In this document: positions 54,770 to 63,604 of the stretch, in pieces | Layout of the letters: each line of letters begins with the position of its first letter | How positions within the stretch are numbered: position 1 is the stretch's first letter | NCBI GenBank assembly: GCA_963705155.1 | Contig: CAVPJC010000018.1 | Coordinates: 186,001 to 250,000, forward strand | Reading direction: 5' to 3' | From: CAVPJC01 sp963705155 | GTDB lineage: Bacteria; Chloroflexota; Anaerolineae; Anaerolineales; UBA4823 | DNA: 64,000 nucleotides | Notes under the pieces: generated by a model | What the model was told of the DNA's origin: nothing | Seen by the model: the letters and a program-made list of their open reading frames with translations, nothing else | The model's database searches: none | Program-made: the position numbers and the translations under genes

Positions 54770-55927
54770 TTATTTTGGGTCGGCAAGGTTGTTCATTCCA
54801 ACCAGTACGTCCTCCTGCAAAATATGCTGCATTTTTTCGGGTTCTTCAAATAACGGACTGTGAGCAGATGCTGCAAAAGTGTAAAAACCTTTCATGGGCG
54901 CTTGTAGCTTCTCAAAATAGTCTTTTGCCAAAGTGTAAGAGCAAGTGTAATCGTTTATGCCGCTAATGAAATAGACGGGGATTTCAAGCTCTGGCACCTT
55001 TACGGTCAGATCGGTGGCTACGATTTCATCCCAAAAAGGACTAACACCGGATTGAGATTTGCTACGCCACAAATTGACCTTTTCCAATAATGTGTACTCT
55101 CGGAATGTAAGTGAAGGCAAAAAGATGCCACTGATTACCGATTTCATGTCATGTGTTGTACCAATTCCGAGGCTGTGCATTGTTCCGTCACGCAAGGCAA
55201 GATAAGCATCCGGTATGCCGCCTGTCGTCGTTACGGGTGCTGCTTCAAGTTTTCGCACCATTCCTAAGTTTCCTTTCTCTTGGAAGTGCTGAAGCATATA
55301 CTCGTACGCCAAACTTTCGGATTTAAGTTGATTCGACATCTGGGCCACGCCAATGTAGGCGGAGTACAACTCCGGTGCCCGTGCAGCAACTTGGATGCCA
55401 ATAAAGGTTCCCCCCGAATGTCCCATCAGGTATATCTTTTCTTTATCGAAGCGGTGGCGCAAATAATTCGTTACTTCCAGTGTGTCAGAGATTAATTGCT
55501 CCATAGTCATCGTCTCTGGTGGAATGTCGGTATTATAGGAGAGTCCTGAGCCACGCTGTTCCCACCAAACGACTGTGAAATAGTCTTCAAGACCTGTAGG
55601 GTATCTCTGTGTAAGGAAGTAATCAGGCATGCCTCCATGCAGGTAAAGCAGCACTGGTTGTGTTGCATCTTTACTCTTGATAAACATCCCTTGTTCCACA
55701 CCATTGATGTTGACAAACACTTTCTCGGAAATGCTACCCGCCAATGGACTTCCGTTTTCTTCCACGAAAGGGATCGGTTTTCCGGGACTGAACGCCAGCA
55801 GCACGCCTACAAGAACAAATACACAAACAAGTAAAACAGCAATTATAGTCAGCATAATACCGATCACATTTCGCGCAAATGGTTTAATCGATAGTCGCTT
55901 AATCTTCTTATTAGTGGACATGATCAC
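54770..55927 (-). CDS. Membrane-anchored alpha/beta hydrolase
   Basis: 385 aa. One N-terminal membrane helix (IMLTIIAVLLVCVFVLVGVL) then a hydrolase domain: VLLYLHGGMPDYFLTQRYPT (oxyanion), VVWWEQRGSGLSYN, nucleophile elbow IYLMGHSGGTFIGI (Ser in GHSGG), acid VYFISGINDYTCSY, His in FAASAHSPLFEEPEKM. It resembles the proline-iminopeptidase-like hydrolases with HGGMP, a type often acting on peptides or esters outside the cytoplasm. The start overlaps the CPBP gene end by 17 bp, suggesting coupling. It closes the unit D operon, 46 bp before the unit C regulator. Confidence 0.88.
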   Translation of the reverse strand: MIMSTNKKIKRLSIKPFARNVIGIMLTIIAVLLVCVFVLVGVLLAFSPGKPIPFVEENGSPLAGSISEKVFVNINGVEQGMFIKSKDATQPVLLYLHGGMPDYFLTQRYPTGLEDYFTVVWWEQRGSGLSYNTDIPPETMTMEQLISDTLEVTNYLRHRFDKEKIYLMGHSGGTFIGIQVAARAPELYSAYIGVAQMSNQLKSESLAYEYMLQHFQEKGNLGMVRKLEAAPVTTTGGIPDAYLALRDGTMHSLGIGTTHDMKSVISGIFLPSLTFREYTLLEKVNLWRSKSQSGVSPFWDEIVATDLTVKVPELEIPVYFISGINDYTCSYTLAKDYFEKLQAPMKGFYTFAASAHSPLFEEPEKMQHILQEDVLVGMNNLADPK

Positions 55928-56783
55928 TGCTGTCCCTTATATGATCGCTATAACCTGATGTTTTCTGCGATCTGCTCAACGTCTGAGGTTGCCAGACCAT
56001 AACTATCACGGCAGCCATGATCACATAGGGTAAACATTCTAACCAGTTATAGAGAGGAGACCGGGTTACCCCGGAAGACAACACCTGGGCAGCGTATGTA
56101 TATAACCAGTGAAGCAGGATCGCAGACCAGAGACTCTGTTTTGTGTTGTTGTAAAGCCACGTATATAAAATCGAGCTGGCCATCAACTGTATCAAGAAGC
56201 CAATGAATGGGATCCCCAATTCATGTTGAGAAGTTCCCACCATCATAAACAACGGTAGATGCCACAAAGCCCAAACCAAACCGACAATCAAGGATGAAGT
56301 CAACGCATTCCACCGCGTCTGAAGTCTTCCCAGTGCATATCCACGCCAACCGATTTCTTCTGACAGCGGACCAAGGATCAGAAGCGGCAAAAAACTGCCC
56401 AACTGCGCCAAAAAAAGAACCCCATTAAAATCATTGCCGAGGAGTTTGTTAATGGTTAATTGCCCTACCGTTCCAATCATAACGATCAGGATAGCAAACA
56501 CGTACCAACACCAGCCAAGCTTGAATTGCAGGATACGCCGACCTAATGATCTTAATCCAGACATCCCTTCCTTTTTCCAGGTCAGAAAAATCGCCAACAG
56601 GGAGGGCACAAATCCTCCGGCGAGAAATAGTACGATCGCCCAGGAGGGACCTTTAACATCACTCACAAAACTAATGGTTGGGATCTTAAAAAGAGCCAAG
56701 GGCCCCCAGAAAACGAAATAGGAAAATGCCAGTGTTAATCCTAGAAAGGCATAGGCTTCCTTCACTGCTTTTGTACTTTTCAC
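55911..56783 (-). CDS. CPBP-family intramembrane glutamic protease
   Basis: 290 aa, start GTG (ribosome site GGAGACGAAA); the in-frame Met 17 codons up has no ribosome site. About eight helices. Catalytic motif 1 is LGPLSEEIGWRGYALGRLQT (E-E-x3-R), motif 2 VGLVWALWHLPLFMM (F/W-x3-H). These are CAAX-processing/bacteriocin-immunity type (Abi) proteases of the membrane. The third motif is less clear (WSAILLHWLYTYAAQV, H). Its overlap with the hydrolase suggests joint expression. Substrates unknown. Confidence 0.88.
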   Translation of the reverse strand: MKSTKAVKEAYAFLGLTLAFSYFVFWGPLALFKIPTISFVSDVKGPSWAIVLFLAGGFVPSLLAIFLTWKKEGMSGLRSLGRRILQFKLGWCWYVFAILIVMIGTVGQLTINKLLGNDFNGVLFLAQLGSFLPLLILGPLSEEIGWRGYALGRLQTRWNALTSSLIVGLVWALWHLPLFMMVGTSQHELGIPFIGFLIQLMASSILYTWLYNNTKQSLWSAILLHWLYTYAAQVLSSGVTRSPLYNWLECLPYVIMAAVIVMVWQPQTLSRSQKTSGYSDHIRDSSDHVH

Positions 56784-56889
56784 TTTCGTCTCCTGGATAC
56801 TTGACCTGTCGTGCCTGATCAAATCGAACACCACTTTAGGCGATAAGAAATCCCATTGTCAATGCATGAATTATTGCGGATTTCTCTAA

Positions 56890-57612
56890 TTACATCATTC
56901 TTGTAATAAATACAATCGCTGATACAAGATCCAACGAATTCACCAGGATGTGAGCAATTATTCCAATGTAGATATTTTTCTTCTTTACCCCAAAGACCAA
57001 CGGCAATATTCCCAGAGTTCTTGTGACAATCATCCACGGGGTAGGGATATGATAAACCGCAAAAAGGAAGCTATGAAACAACGTGGCGAACTTCCCTTTT
57101 ATCCTTGGCAACAAATATCCCCGAAAATACAATTCTTCAACCAGGGAACTCAAGAATACACCAAATATTAAATACATCGAGTATGTGCCGATCAATATTA
57201 TCCTGGAATAATTACCATCTAATCCGTAATCTGTTCCCGGTATCCAGAAAAACAACTTCTCTTGAAGAAAAGCCTCCACGGGTTTAAAAAGGGTAAATAT
57301 GGCGCCAGTTGCAGCCACAACCATTAATACCCATACCATGTATTGCCACCGCGGAATCGAATTTCGATAGCTGATGATCCCCTGTAATGTAAAGCAGCCA
57401 GTCGTTTTCTTCCCCTGATATAACAGATATCCGAGTTCGACAGGAATAAGAATAAAGGCGTATGCAAGAAGAAGAGCAACAATTGAAGGATACCCCAGAT
57501 TTGCAACTGGCTGTCGTGCGAGGAAGTAAAAACACCCGACCAGGATTCCAGGTAGTAAATGCAAAATGATCGATTGGGTCGTTGAATGTTTTTCGATTTG
57601 ATCTGGTTTCAT
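56890..57612 (-). CDS. CPBP-family intramembrane glutamic protease (second)
   Basis: 240 aa. Motif 1 FLSSLVEELYFRGYLLPRIK (E-E-x3-R), motif 2 FHSFLFAVYHIPTPWMI (F-x3-H), motif 3 YIGIIAHILVNSLDL (H-x3-N), so all three catalytic regions are intact. About seven helices. The ATG overlaps the dehydrogenase stop (AATGA), so translation is coupled to it. A+T-rich. Only distantly similar to the gene at 55911. Confidence 0.9.
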   Translation of the reverse strand: MKPDQIEKHSTTQSIILHLLPGILVGCFYFLARQPVANLGYPSIVALLLAYAFILIPVELGYLLYQGKKTTGCFTLQGIISYRNSIPRWQYMVWVLMVVAATGAIFTLFKPVEAFLQEKLFFWIPGTDYGLDGNYSRIILIGTYSMYLIFGVFLSSLVEELYFRGYLLPRIKGKFATLFHSFLFAVYHIPTPWMIVTRTLGILPLVFGVKKKNIYIGIIAHILVNSLDLVSAIVFITRMM

Positions 57613-58565
57613 TTTTTCTCGCCTTGTTTTTTGTGGGTAATTCCTACCGTGATAACGACGTTGCCTTTTTTATGCCCTTGCTCGACATAGCGGTGCGCCT
57701 CGACGATTTGCTCCAGCGGATAGACCCGGTCGATGACCGGTTTAAGCTTGCCCGCCTCAATCAGTTCTTTGAGCAAGAGCAGGTTTTCGAGCTTATCGGC
57801 GCCGTCTGAGTCGGCATGAACGTTGATGTAGACGCCGCCAGGTTTAAGCGCCTTTTTGCTTAGCGCTGGTGCTAGTTTGCCAACCGCGTCAAAAATAACA
57901 TCGTAGGTTTCGCCGCTCTGGGTAAAATCTTCCTTAGTGTAATCAATGACCTGATCTGCGCCTAGGGATTTCACCAATTCCAAATTCGTACTGCTGCATA
58001 CTCCGGTCACTTCTGCTCCAAAGTTGTGGCTGGCAAGCTGTACCGCAAAAGTCCCTACCGCTCCAGAAGCGCCGTAAATCAGAACCTTTTGCCCGCTGCG
58101 GATATTGCCTTTTTTGAGGCAGTGCAATGCTGTCATCCCTCCACCAGGAACGGCGGCGGCTTCCTCATAGGTGAGATTGGCCGGTTTGAACGCCAGCACC
58201 CCGTTTTCGGGCATGCATTTGTACTCGGCATGGCCGCCAAAATTGACGGCGAAGGTGGAGGCGAAAACCGGGTCGCCGGGCTTGAAGCGGGTCACCTTCC
58301 TGCCGGTGGATTCAACCTCCCCGGCCAATTCCATCCCCAGGATCGGGCGTCTGGGTTTGCGCCATCCCAGGATAAGACGCGCCATGAACTTCTGCCAGCC
58401 AGGGATGGGCGGCAGGTTGAGACTGCGCATGATAGTGTCGCCGATTGTGACGGTGGTGGCATGGACTTTGACCAGCACTTCGCTGTCTCGGGGAAAGGGT
58501 TTTTCCACTTCTTTCAACTGAAGAACATCGGGGGAGCCGTATTTTGTGTAGAATACTGCTTTCAT
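57609..58565 (-). CDS. NAD(P)-dependent medium-chain dehydrogenase, unit D
   Basis: 318 aa. MKAVFYTKYGSPDVLQLKEV; cofactor motif GQKVLIYGASGAVGTFAVQL; one extra residue directly after it (ASHNFGAEV against ARYYGAEV in paralogues). Closing RVYPLEQIVEAHRYVEQGHK and KGNVVITVGITHKK as in unit B. No zinc ligands. Overlaps the downstream CPBP gene by 4 bp. Confidence 0.92.
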   Translation of the reverse strand: MKAVFYTKYGSPDVLQLKEVEKPFPRDSEVLVKVHATTVTIGDTIMRSLNLPPIPGWQKFMARLILGWRKPRRPILGMELAGEVESTGRKVTRFKPGDPVFASTFAVNFGGHAEYKCMPENGVLAFKPANLTYEEAAAVPGGGMTALHCLKKGNIRSGQKVLIYGASGAVGTFAVQLASHNFGAEVTGVCSSTNLELVKSLGADQVIDYTKEDFTQSGETYDVIFDAVGKLAPALSKKALKPGGVYINVHADSDGADKLENLLLLKELIEAGKLKPVIDRVYPLEQIVEAHRYVEQGHKKGNVVITVGITHKKQGEKK

Positions 58566-58607
58566 GAGTTTTCCTCCTGATTTGGTCTGACCCGGCGCAG
58601 CCCTCTG

Positions 58608-59312
58608 TCAGGCAAATTTAAGAGCCTGTTTTTCCCACGCTTCGACGTTTACACCCTTAATCAAAAGCCACAAGTAAAACAATGACTCTCCAATAAACGC
58701 AAACAGGCCAGGTATCGTTGCATCGAAGTTAGGAAAAAGAAAGAATAAAACAGCCGATACCGTATAGCACAAACCTACAAGCATCAAGAAGATGCCCAGA
58801 ATTCTGGGTAGGAAACCCGATCTGAAAACCAGATAGCCCAGGAGAAGCACCCAGAAGGAAAAAAACTGGGCAATAAATGTCCCGTATTTGCGCAAATCGA
58901 TAAAGAACATCACCAGGGCATCCAATTGGTCTGCTTTGAATGCTGTTAAATAACCAGCGCCGCTCGATAGCAGCAGGACAGCGAAATGGTTAATCTCATT
59001 CAGCAGCGAGATAGGGACACACACCAGATAGAAAATAACCATGAGCGATGCAGTGGTTTTGTTAACCGGTTTGAGTAATTTGTATAGAATCAGCGGCAAT
59101 AACATCAACAGCGTCTGGCGGATTAGATCGCTCACCAGGGAGAGACGGAAGAGCGCCTGGGAAGCCGCAATATTCCTGACGGTTGCCGCGGCGTCTCCCG
59201 GCACAAACATGCCCGGACGAATAAAAAGTTCAGTGGACATCCCCAGAAAAAATATGGTCAGAAACACGAACGCTGCAGCTCTTGCGGTCTTTTGGGGTGA
59301 ATTCGTTTTCAT
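58608..59312 (-). CDS. DUF4386-family membrane protein, unit D (1)
   Basis: 234 aa from MKTNSPQKTARAAAFVFLTI (ribosome site GGAGGAAGAT). Helices include LLMLLPLILYKLLKPVNKTT, FWVLLLGYLVFRSGFLPRIL and GLFAFIGESLFYLWLLIKGV. The family motif LKPVNK and FRSGFLPRILG agree with the unit A protein at 32967. No ELLSAA tail. Confidence 0.85.
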   Translation of the reverse strand: MKTNSPQKTARAAAFVFLTIFFLGMSTELFIRPGMFVPGDAAATVRNIAASQALFRLSLVSDLIRQTLLMLLPLILYKLLKPVNKTTASLMVIFYLVCVPISLLNEINHFAVLLLSSGAGYLTAFKADQLDALVMFFIDLRKYGTFIAQFFSFWVLLLGYLVFRSGFLPRILGIFLMLVGLCYTVSAVLFFLFPNFDATIPGLFAFIGESLFYLWLLIKGVNVEAWEKQALKFA

Positions 59313-59418
59313 ATCTTCCTCCAATATTGCCTTGTAATTTGTTGCTCATGTTTTGCAGGACTGGCAATCCAGCGTCATTCTCAGGACTGCCAGTCCTAAA
59401 GTGCGTAAAATCAATTTG

Positions 59419-60138
59419 CTATTCTGTTTTCGCAGACAGGGCAGCCATCGCAGATGGATTGAATCCCTTGACGATAAGCCAGACCGCCATTGCTAATTCC
59501 TGTGGAGCAATCACCATTTCCAAATAAAATCCAATGCCGGTATCCATGTGGAAGAAATTCATCAGAGCGGAAGCCATAGAGGTAACCACGCCGAGAAAGC
59601 CCCAGACAGACAACCAGCGGGGGATCAGCCGGGTGCGGTAAAAGGAAAGGTATATACACGTAGCCCCGATGAGAAAAATGATGGAGCTGACCGGCGCTTT
59701 GAGAGTTTCGAACTGATACAAGATATTGCCCATGGTCTGTAAAACAACAGAATCAGCCCCGGTGGCAATGTATTCGTTGCCGACTGCAACAAGTGTCAAA
59801 ATCGTGAGGGTCGAAAGAAAATAAAAGATTCCCTCCAGCGCCCCACGGAAAAGGAGCATCCCCATCGCCAGTTCTTGGCTGGCTTTTCTTAATACCGGGT
59901 AGAGGAAAACCGTCATCGCAACCAGCGAAACCCCCATCATGAAGGTTAAAAATGCACCGGTTGTAAGCCGGGATGAATTGGCGGCAGCGAGGTCCAGCAT
60001 ATCCACACCGGCAAGCGGTTTGCCGGAAATGATCGAGGTAAGCACCTCGCCGCCGATGATTGCACCCGAAACCCCAAAGACTGTCCCCAGGAAGTAGAGG
60101 GCGCCTGCCATGACTGCATTCATTCTGTATGTGTTCAT
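59419..60138 (-). CDS. DUF4386-family membrane protein, unit D (2)
   Basis: 239 aa. MNTYRMNAVMAGALYFLGTV, VAMTVFLYPVLRKASQELAM, FYRTRLIPRWLSVWGFLGVV, MAVWLIVKGFNPSAMAALSA then KTE. It is the counterpart of the unit A proteins at 34210 and 35080, but it stops just before their ELLSAA tail. It follows the small-protein gene by 63 bp. Seven helices. Confidence 0.85.
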   Translation of the reverse strand: MNTYRMNAVMAGALYFLGTVFGVSGAIIGGEVLTSIISGKPLAGVDMLDLAAANSSRLTTGAFLTFMMGVSLVAMTVFLYPVLRKASQELAMGMLLFRGALEGIFYFLSTLTILTLVAVGNEYIATGADSVVLQTMGNILYQFETLKAPVSSIIFLIGATCIYLSFYRTRLIPRWLSVWGFLGVVTSMASALMNFFHMDTGIGFYLEMVIAPQELAMAVWLIVKGFNPSAMAALSAKTE

Positions 60139-60201
60139 TTGTTAATCTCCTTTTATGAAATGATTTGATTGGTAAATCTGAAAAATTAGAATTGATATGA
60201 T

Positions 60202-60474
60202 TTATAGTTCGTCCTCCTGATGGCTTGCCCGGCCGGGGCTAACGAAGTTGACCGAGAGCAAGGGTATGCCCAGATCACGCACCCTCTTTAGCAAACCGTG
60301 CAAGGCAGCCTGGTCAACCACCGGGCCGGTTAGAAGCGTATCGCCGTCCTCTTTCAGCGTGATGGTCATGCCATCAAACCAGTCAGCCCACCGGTCATTC
60401 AGGTGTCCCTTGAGGCGAATTTCGTAAACTCCAGATTCGTCAGGATAACCAGGTAATGCGTGTGTTTCGTTCAA
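60202..60474 (-). CDS. Small conserved protein of unknown function, unit D copy
   Basis: 90 aa; probable TTG start with ribosome site GAGGCGCAGC. GVYEIRLKGHLNDRWADWFD, GMTITLKEDGDTLLTGPVVD, QAALHGLLKRVRDLGIPLLS, VNFVSPG. Good agreement with A-C. Preceded by the operator at 60561-60578. No membrane helix and no Cys. Confidence 0.8.
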   Translation of the reverse strand: MNETHALPGYPDESGVYEIRLKGHLNDRWADWFDGMTITLKEDGDTLLTGPVVDQAALHGLLKRVRDLGIPLLSVNFVSPGRASHQEDEL

Positions 60475-60545
60475 GCTGCGCCTCGTGCAATTTTCTCAAC
60501 CGGGATGTTTCTTTCTGTTACGCATCCATTCTTTTCTTCAACCAA

Positions 60546-60578
60546 AGGATACAAGAAAAAATGATGAGGCGTCATCAT
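60546..60578 (-). promoter_or_regulatory. Operator and -10 box of the unit D small-protein gene
   Basis: The perfect palindrome ATGATGAGGCGTCATCAT (60561-60578) is 10 nt (core to box) from the -10 box TATCCT (60546-60551, minus strand). The rest of the upstream block is less similar to units B and C. Confidence 0.65.
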
Positions 60579-60634
60579 TACATGTGATGATGGAGGTAAT
60601 GAATTATTTTTCGGAGGAGGTCTGGGTGGGAAAC

Positions 60635-60675
60635 AAAAAGGCCCCGGCAGGTGACTCAAAATCCCTGCCAGGACC
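60635..60675 (-). terminator. Terminator of the unit D regulator gene
   Basis: Minus-strand hairpin with 12-bp stem GGTCCTGGCAGG / CCTGCCGGGGCC (two G-U pairs), 12-nt loop, then TTTTTG. It is homologous in stem sequence to the unit C terminator (CCGGCAG). Confidence 0.85.
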
Positions 60676-62061
60676 GTGGATTTAAAAATGAGAAAGTTTT
60701 ACAACAAATTGAGTTCTCCGGCGCGGCGGACGGCGGCCCGGCGGTTGTTTACCCCCAGCTTGGTGTAAATGTTTTGGGTGTGGGTACGCACTGTGTTCAG
60801 AGACACGATGAGCTCACGGGCAATTTCCGGGCCGTTCAAATCGGTTCTGAGCAGGCGGAGCACTTCCAGCTCGCGTTCGCTCAATGGTTCGAGCAGCATT
60901 TCTTTGGCTGGTCGAACCTCGGGCTCATTCACTTTGTGCAGCTTCAAAAGCAGAAAGCAATTTGAGAAGATACTCCCTGCCGCGGGGTGTCTCGTCCTTT
61001 CGCTTCAATTCTTGTCAATAACTCCGCCATGGGCTTGCCTTCGTCCACAAAGATGCGCACGTAACCCTCCGGCCCGGCAAGGGCCAGGGCGCGCTCCAAA
61101 GACGCGATTGCAGGCGGGTTATTACCCTGTGCCTGGTGAGCGAGGGCCTGCAGCGCCAGGTTCTCGATCACGCTGCCCATCCGTCCACCATGCTTCCGCG
61201 GCTTGCAGCAGGCGATCCAGGAGCCGTATGGCCGCTTGAATAGAGCCATCCATCCGATCGTTCTGATATTGGGCGATGAGGATCCTGGTCAGGGTGATGT
61301 GCTCGTACTCGTTGAGGTAACAAAGATCATCGTCAACGGAAAGTCCCTGTTCACGCACCCACTCCAGAGCTTCGGTCAATCTGCCCTGCGCAATCCATAT
61401 CCGGGCTTTCATGGCAGATATGGGACAGAAGTCAGGCAAAGGTGATCTGATATACAGGCGTTGCGCTTCATCCAAAAGTGCGAGAGCCCCATCCAGGTCG
61501 CCCTGTGCTGTCTTGAGGCGGGCCTGGTCAATACACAAACGGTATCGCAAAACAGGTAACTGCGCTTTTTCGCCCAGTTCCTTGCTTCTCTGCAGGTGCT
61601 GCGCCGCAGCCTCCAGATTACCCTGTTCAAGATGCAGCTCACTTAATTCCCTGTGCAGGTCCGCAGCATCGAGAGGAATGGGTTCACCCTGATCCATTAC
61701 AAATTGCAATAGCTGCTCGATTGTGATGATCGCCTCGCGGAGACACCCCAGTGCCAGCCTGATATCCGCCAGAACAACGGACGTGCCGATTGCATCCGGG
61801 ATGTTGCCGGATGTCCGCAGTTTCATGGTGAAATCGGCGAAGACCCGCTCCGCAGCTTCCAGGTCCCCGCTTGCCCAGTAGGCCATCCCCAGGAGCATGG
61901 CTGCCTGGCTGTACCTGAAAGGATCTGCTTCCGGGAACTCAAGTGCCTGGCCGGCATACTTGAGCGTGTCCGGGATATTGCCGAATGCCTGGGCGATATA
62001 GGCGTGCCCGACAGCAATTGCCGCCGGTAAAGATTTAAATTGTTCCTGGTCTGCAACGACC

Positions 62062-62083
62062 ATCCTTCGATTACTCTCAGGAC
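62062..62083. repeat. CTTCG...CTCAGG repeat in the unit D regulator
   Basis: ATCCTTCGATTACTCTCAGG plus AC, at the place that corresponds to 37682-37703 in unit A. One of the four frame breaks lies within about 10 bp. Confidence 0.5.
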
Positions 62084-63343
62084 GCGTTCTCAATGGATGG
62101 GGCTTCCAGCCGCACTTTCATGGGTTCTGCCGGTTCTAACCATCGTTCGGCGTCCTGCAAGCGGGCTTCTGCAGCTTCCATCTCACCCCGGCCCAATAAT
62201 GCGTAGGCATACCAGACGCTGAGCACAGGCCTGGCGTGGAGCAACGCTTCCGGCAGTGACCTGACCCAGCCAAGCCAGGCAGCGGGCTGGATACTTCCCG
62301 CCTCTGCCGCCGGCCATGCCAGCTCGATCAGGCCTGCGGCGCGCTCGAAGTCTTTTGCAGCCAGCGCATGGCGGATGGCATCGGATCGCAGGCCGTTCTG
62401 CTCGAACCACTCGCTCGCCCGCTGATGCAGGCTGGTTACCTGATTCGGCTGCACCTCCTTGAAGTGTGCCAGCAAAACATCGGCGAAAAGGTGGTGATAG
62501 CGGTACCACTGGCGCTCATCATCCAGCGGAATGAGGAACAGGTTGCTGCGTTCCAGGATATCCAATATTTCTTTGCCATCTTCCCGCCCGGTGAGGGCAT
62601 TGCACAGAGATGCACAAAGCCTGTCGAGAATAGCGGTTTGCAGTAAGAAGCTGCGAATTTGTTCAGACTGGCGCTGGAGCACTTCTTCGACCAGATAGTC
62701 CAGCACAAAACGATGGCTGCCGGTGAAAGCCTGGATAAAACCGGCGATGTCTCCCCGGTCTTGCATGCTGAGTTGCGATCGAAGGGCGATCGCCGCTAAC
62801 TGCAGACCGGCGATCCAGCCTTCGGTGCGGGTCTCCAGAGAGGCGATGTCTTTCGCTGAGAGGTTCAGGCCCATCACCTGGTTGAAAAATTCGACTGCTT
62901 CGGCAGGCGTAAAACGCAAATCGGCGGCACGTAGCTCGGTGAGTTGGCCCCGGGCGCGCAGGCGGGACAGGGGCAGCAGTCGGATCCTCACGGGTCGTGA
63001 TGACCAGGTGCATCTGCGGCGGCAGATGCTCGAGCAAAAAGGCAAGGGCGCTGTCCACGCTGTTCGACGCTGCGATTGATTTCGACCCATCCACCGGTCT
63101 GGCATCGATCACATGGTAGTCATCAAGGATGAGGATGAGACTGCCTGGCAGGGCGGTGATTTCATTGAGCAGAGCGGTCAGAATGGGTTCGATTGGCAGC
63201 GGCGGCGGGGATTGGAGCGCATTCAACGCCCTTTCACCAATATTCGCCCCGCCGGTTTTTGGCGGCAGCGTCTGTAAAGCAGCGACGAGGCAGGTCAGAA
63301 AGCGTGTGGGATCGCTATCCCCTTCGTCCAGCGATAACCACGC

Positions 63344-63396
63344 TGCCCTCACCCCTTCCCCTCTCCCTGTGGGAGAGGGGCCAGGGGTGAGGGCGG
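63344..63396. repeat. Palindromic element in the ATPase domain of the unit D regulator
   Basis: Outer arms GCCCTCACCCC / GGGGTGAGGGC, inner arms CCTCTCCC / GGGAGAGG around TGT; in frame. Same site as in units B and C, orientation as in C. Confidence 0.8.
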
Positions 63397-63571
63397 CGAT
63401 CCATTCGCTGACCAACGTGGTTTTACCAAAGCCGGCGGGGGCAGAGATGAGGGTCAGTTTACCCTGCAGACCCTGGTTTAATCGCTCGATCAAGCGGGAG
63501 CGAGGGACGATTTTAGCCCGAGGTGGGGGAATATACAATTTTGTGGCTAAAACGGGCATTGGCATAGATCA

Positions 63572-63600
63572 ATTATAACGCCGCAACCGCCTTCTTCCAA
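63572..63600 (-). promoter_or_regulatory. Promoter of the unit D regulator (leaderless type)
   Basis: TTGGAA, 17 nt, TATAAT, TGATCT, ATG (minus strand). The best -35 of the set. No ribosome site before ATG. Confidence 0.6.
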
Positions 63601-63604
63601 TTTG

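Larger units (their letters stand above)
60699..63565 (-). pseudogene. MalT-like LuxR-family regulator, unit D (four frame breaks)
   Basis: About 950 codons over five frames. MPMPVLATKLYIPPPRAKIV; Walker A SAPAGFGKTTLVSEW; palindromic insert LTPGPSPTGRGEGVR; AWLSLDEGDSDPTRF; Walker B LILILDDYHVI. Breaks: near 62990 (one extra base in REDPLLPLSRLRARGQL); near 62085 inside a CTTCG..CTCAGG element; near 61190 (extra base in EAGGRMGSVIE); near 60950. STAND block TRTEGWIAGLQLAAIALRSQ; FLIPLDDERQWYRYHHLFAD; TPR-like middle; helix-turn-helix PLSERELEVLRLLRTDLNGP, EIARELIVSLNTVRTHTQNI. Either this copy is decaying faster or the consensus is poor here. Confidence 0.85.

Noticed and set aside
49533..63396. 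LTPGPSPTGRGEGVR as a functional motif of the ATPase
   Set aside because: It is the translation of a palindromic DNA repeat, differs with repeat orientation, and is absent from the unit A and 0 proteins.
46950..63565. STAND ATPases as anti-phage (Avs/NLR-like) defence proteins
   Set aside because: All five end in a clear LuxR helix-turn-helix with no nuclease, protease or membrane effector, and their order matches MalT-type activators. No other defence genes are present.
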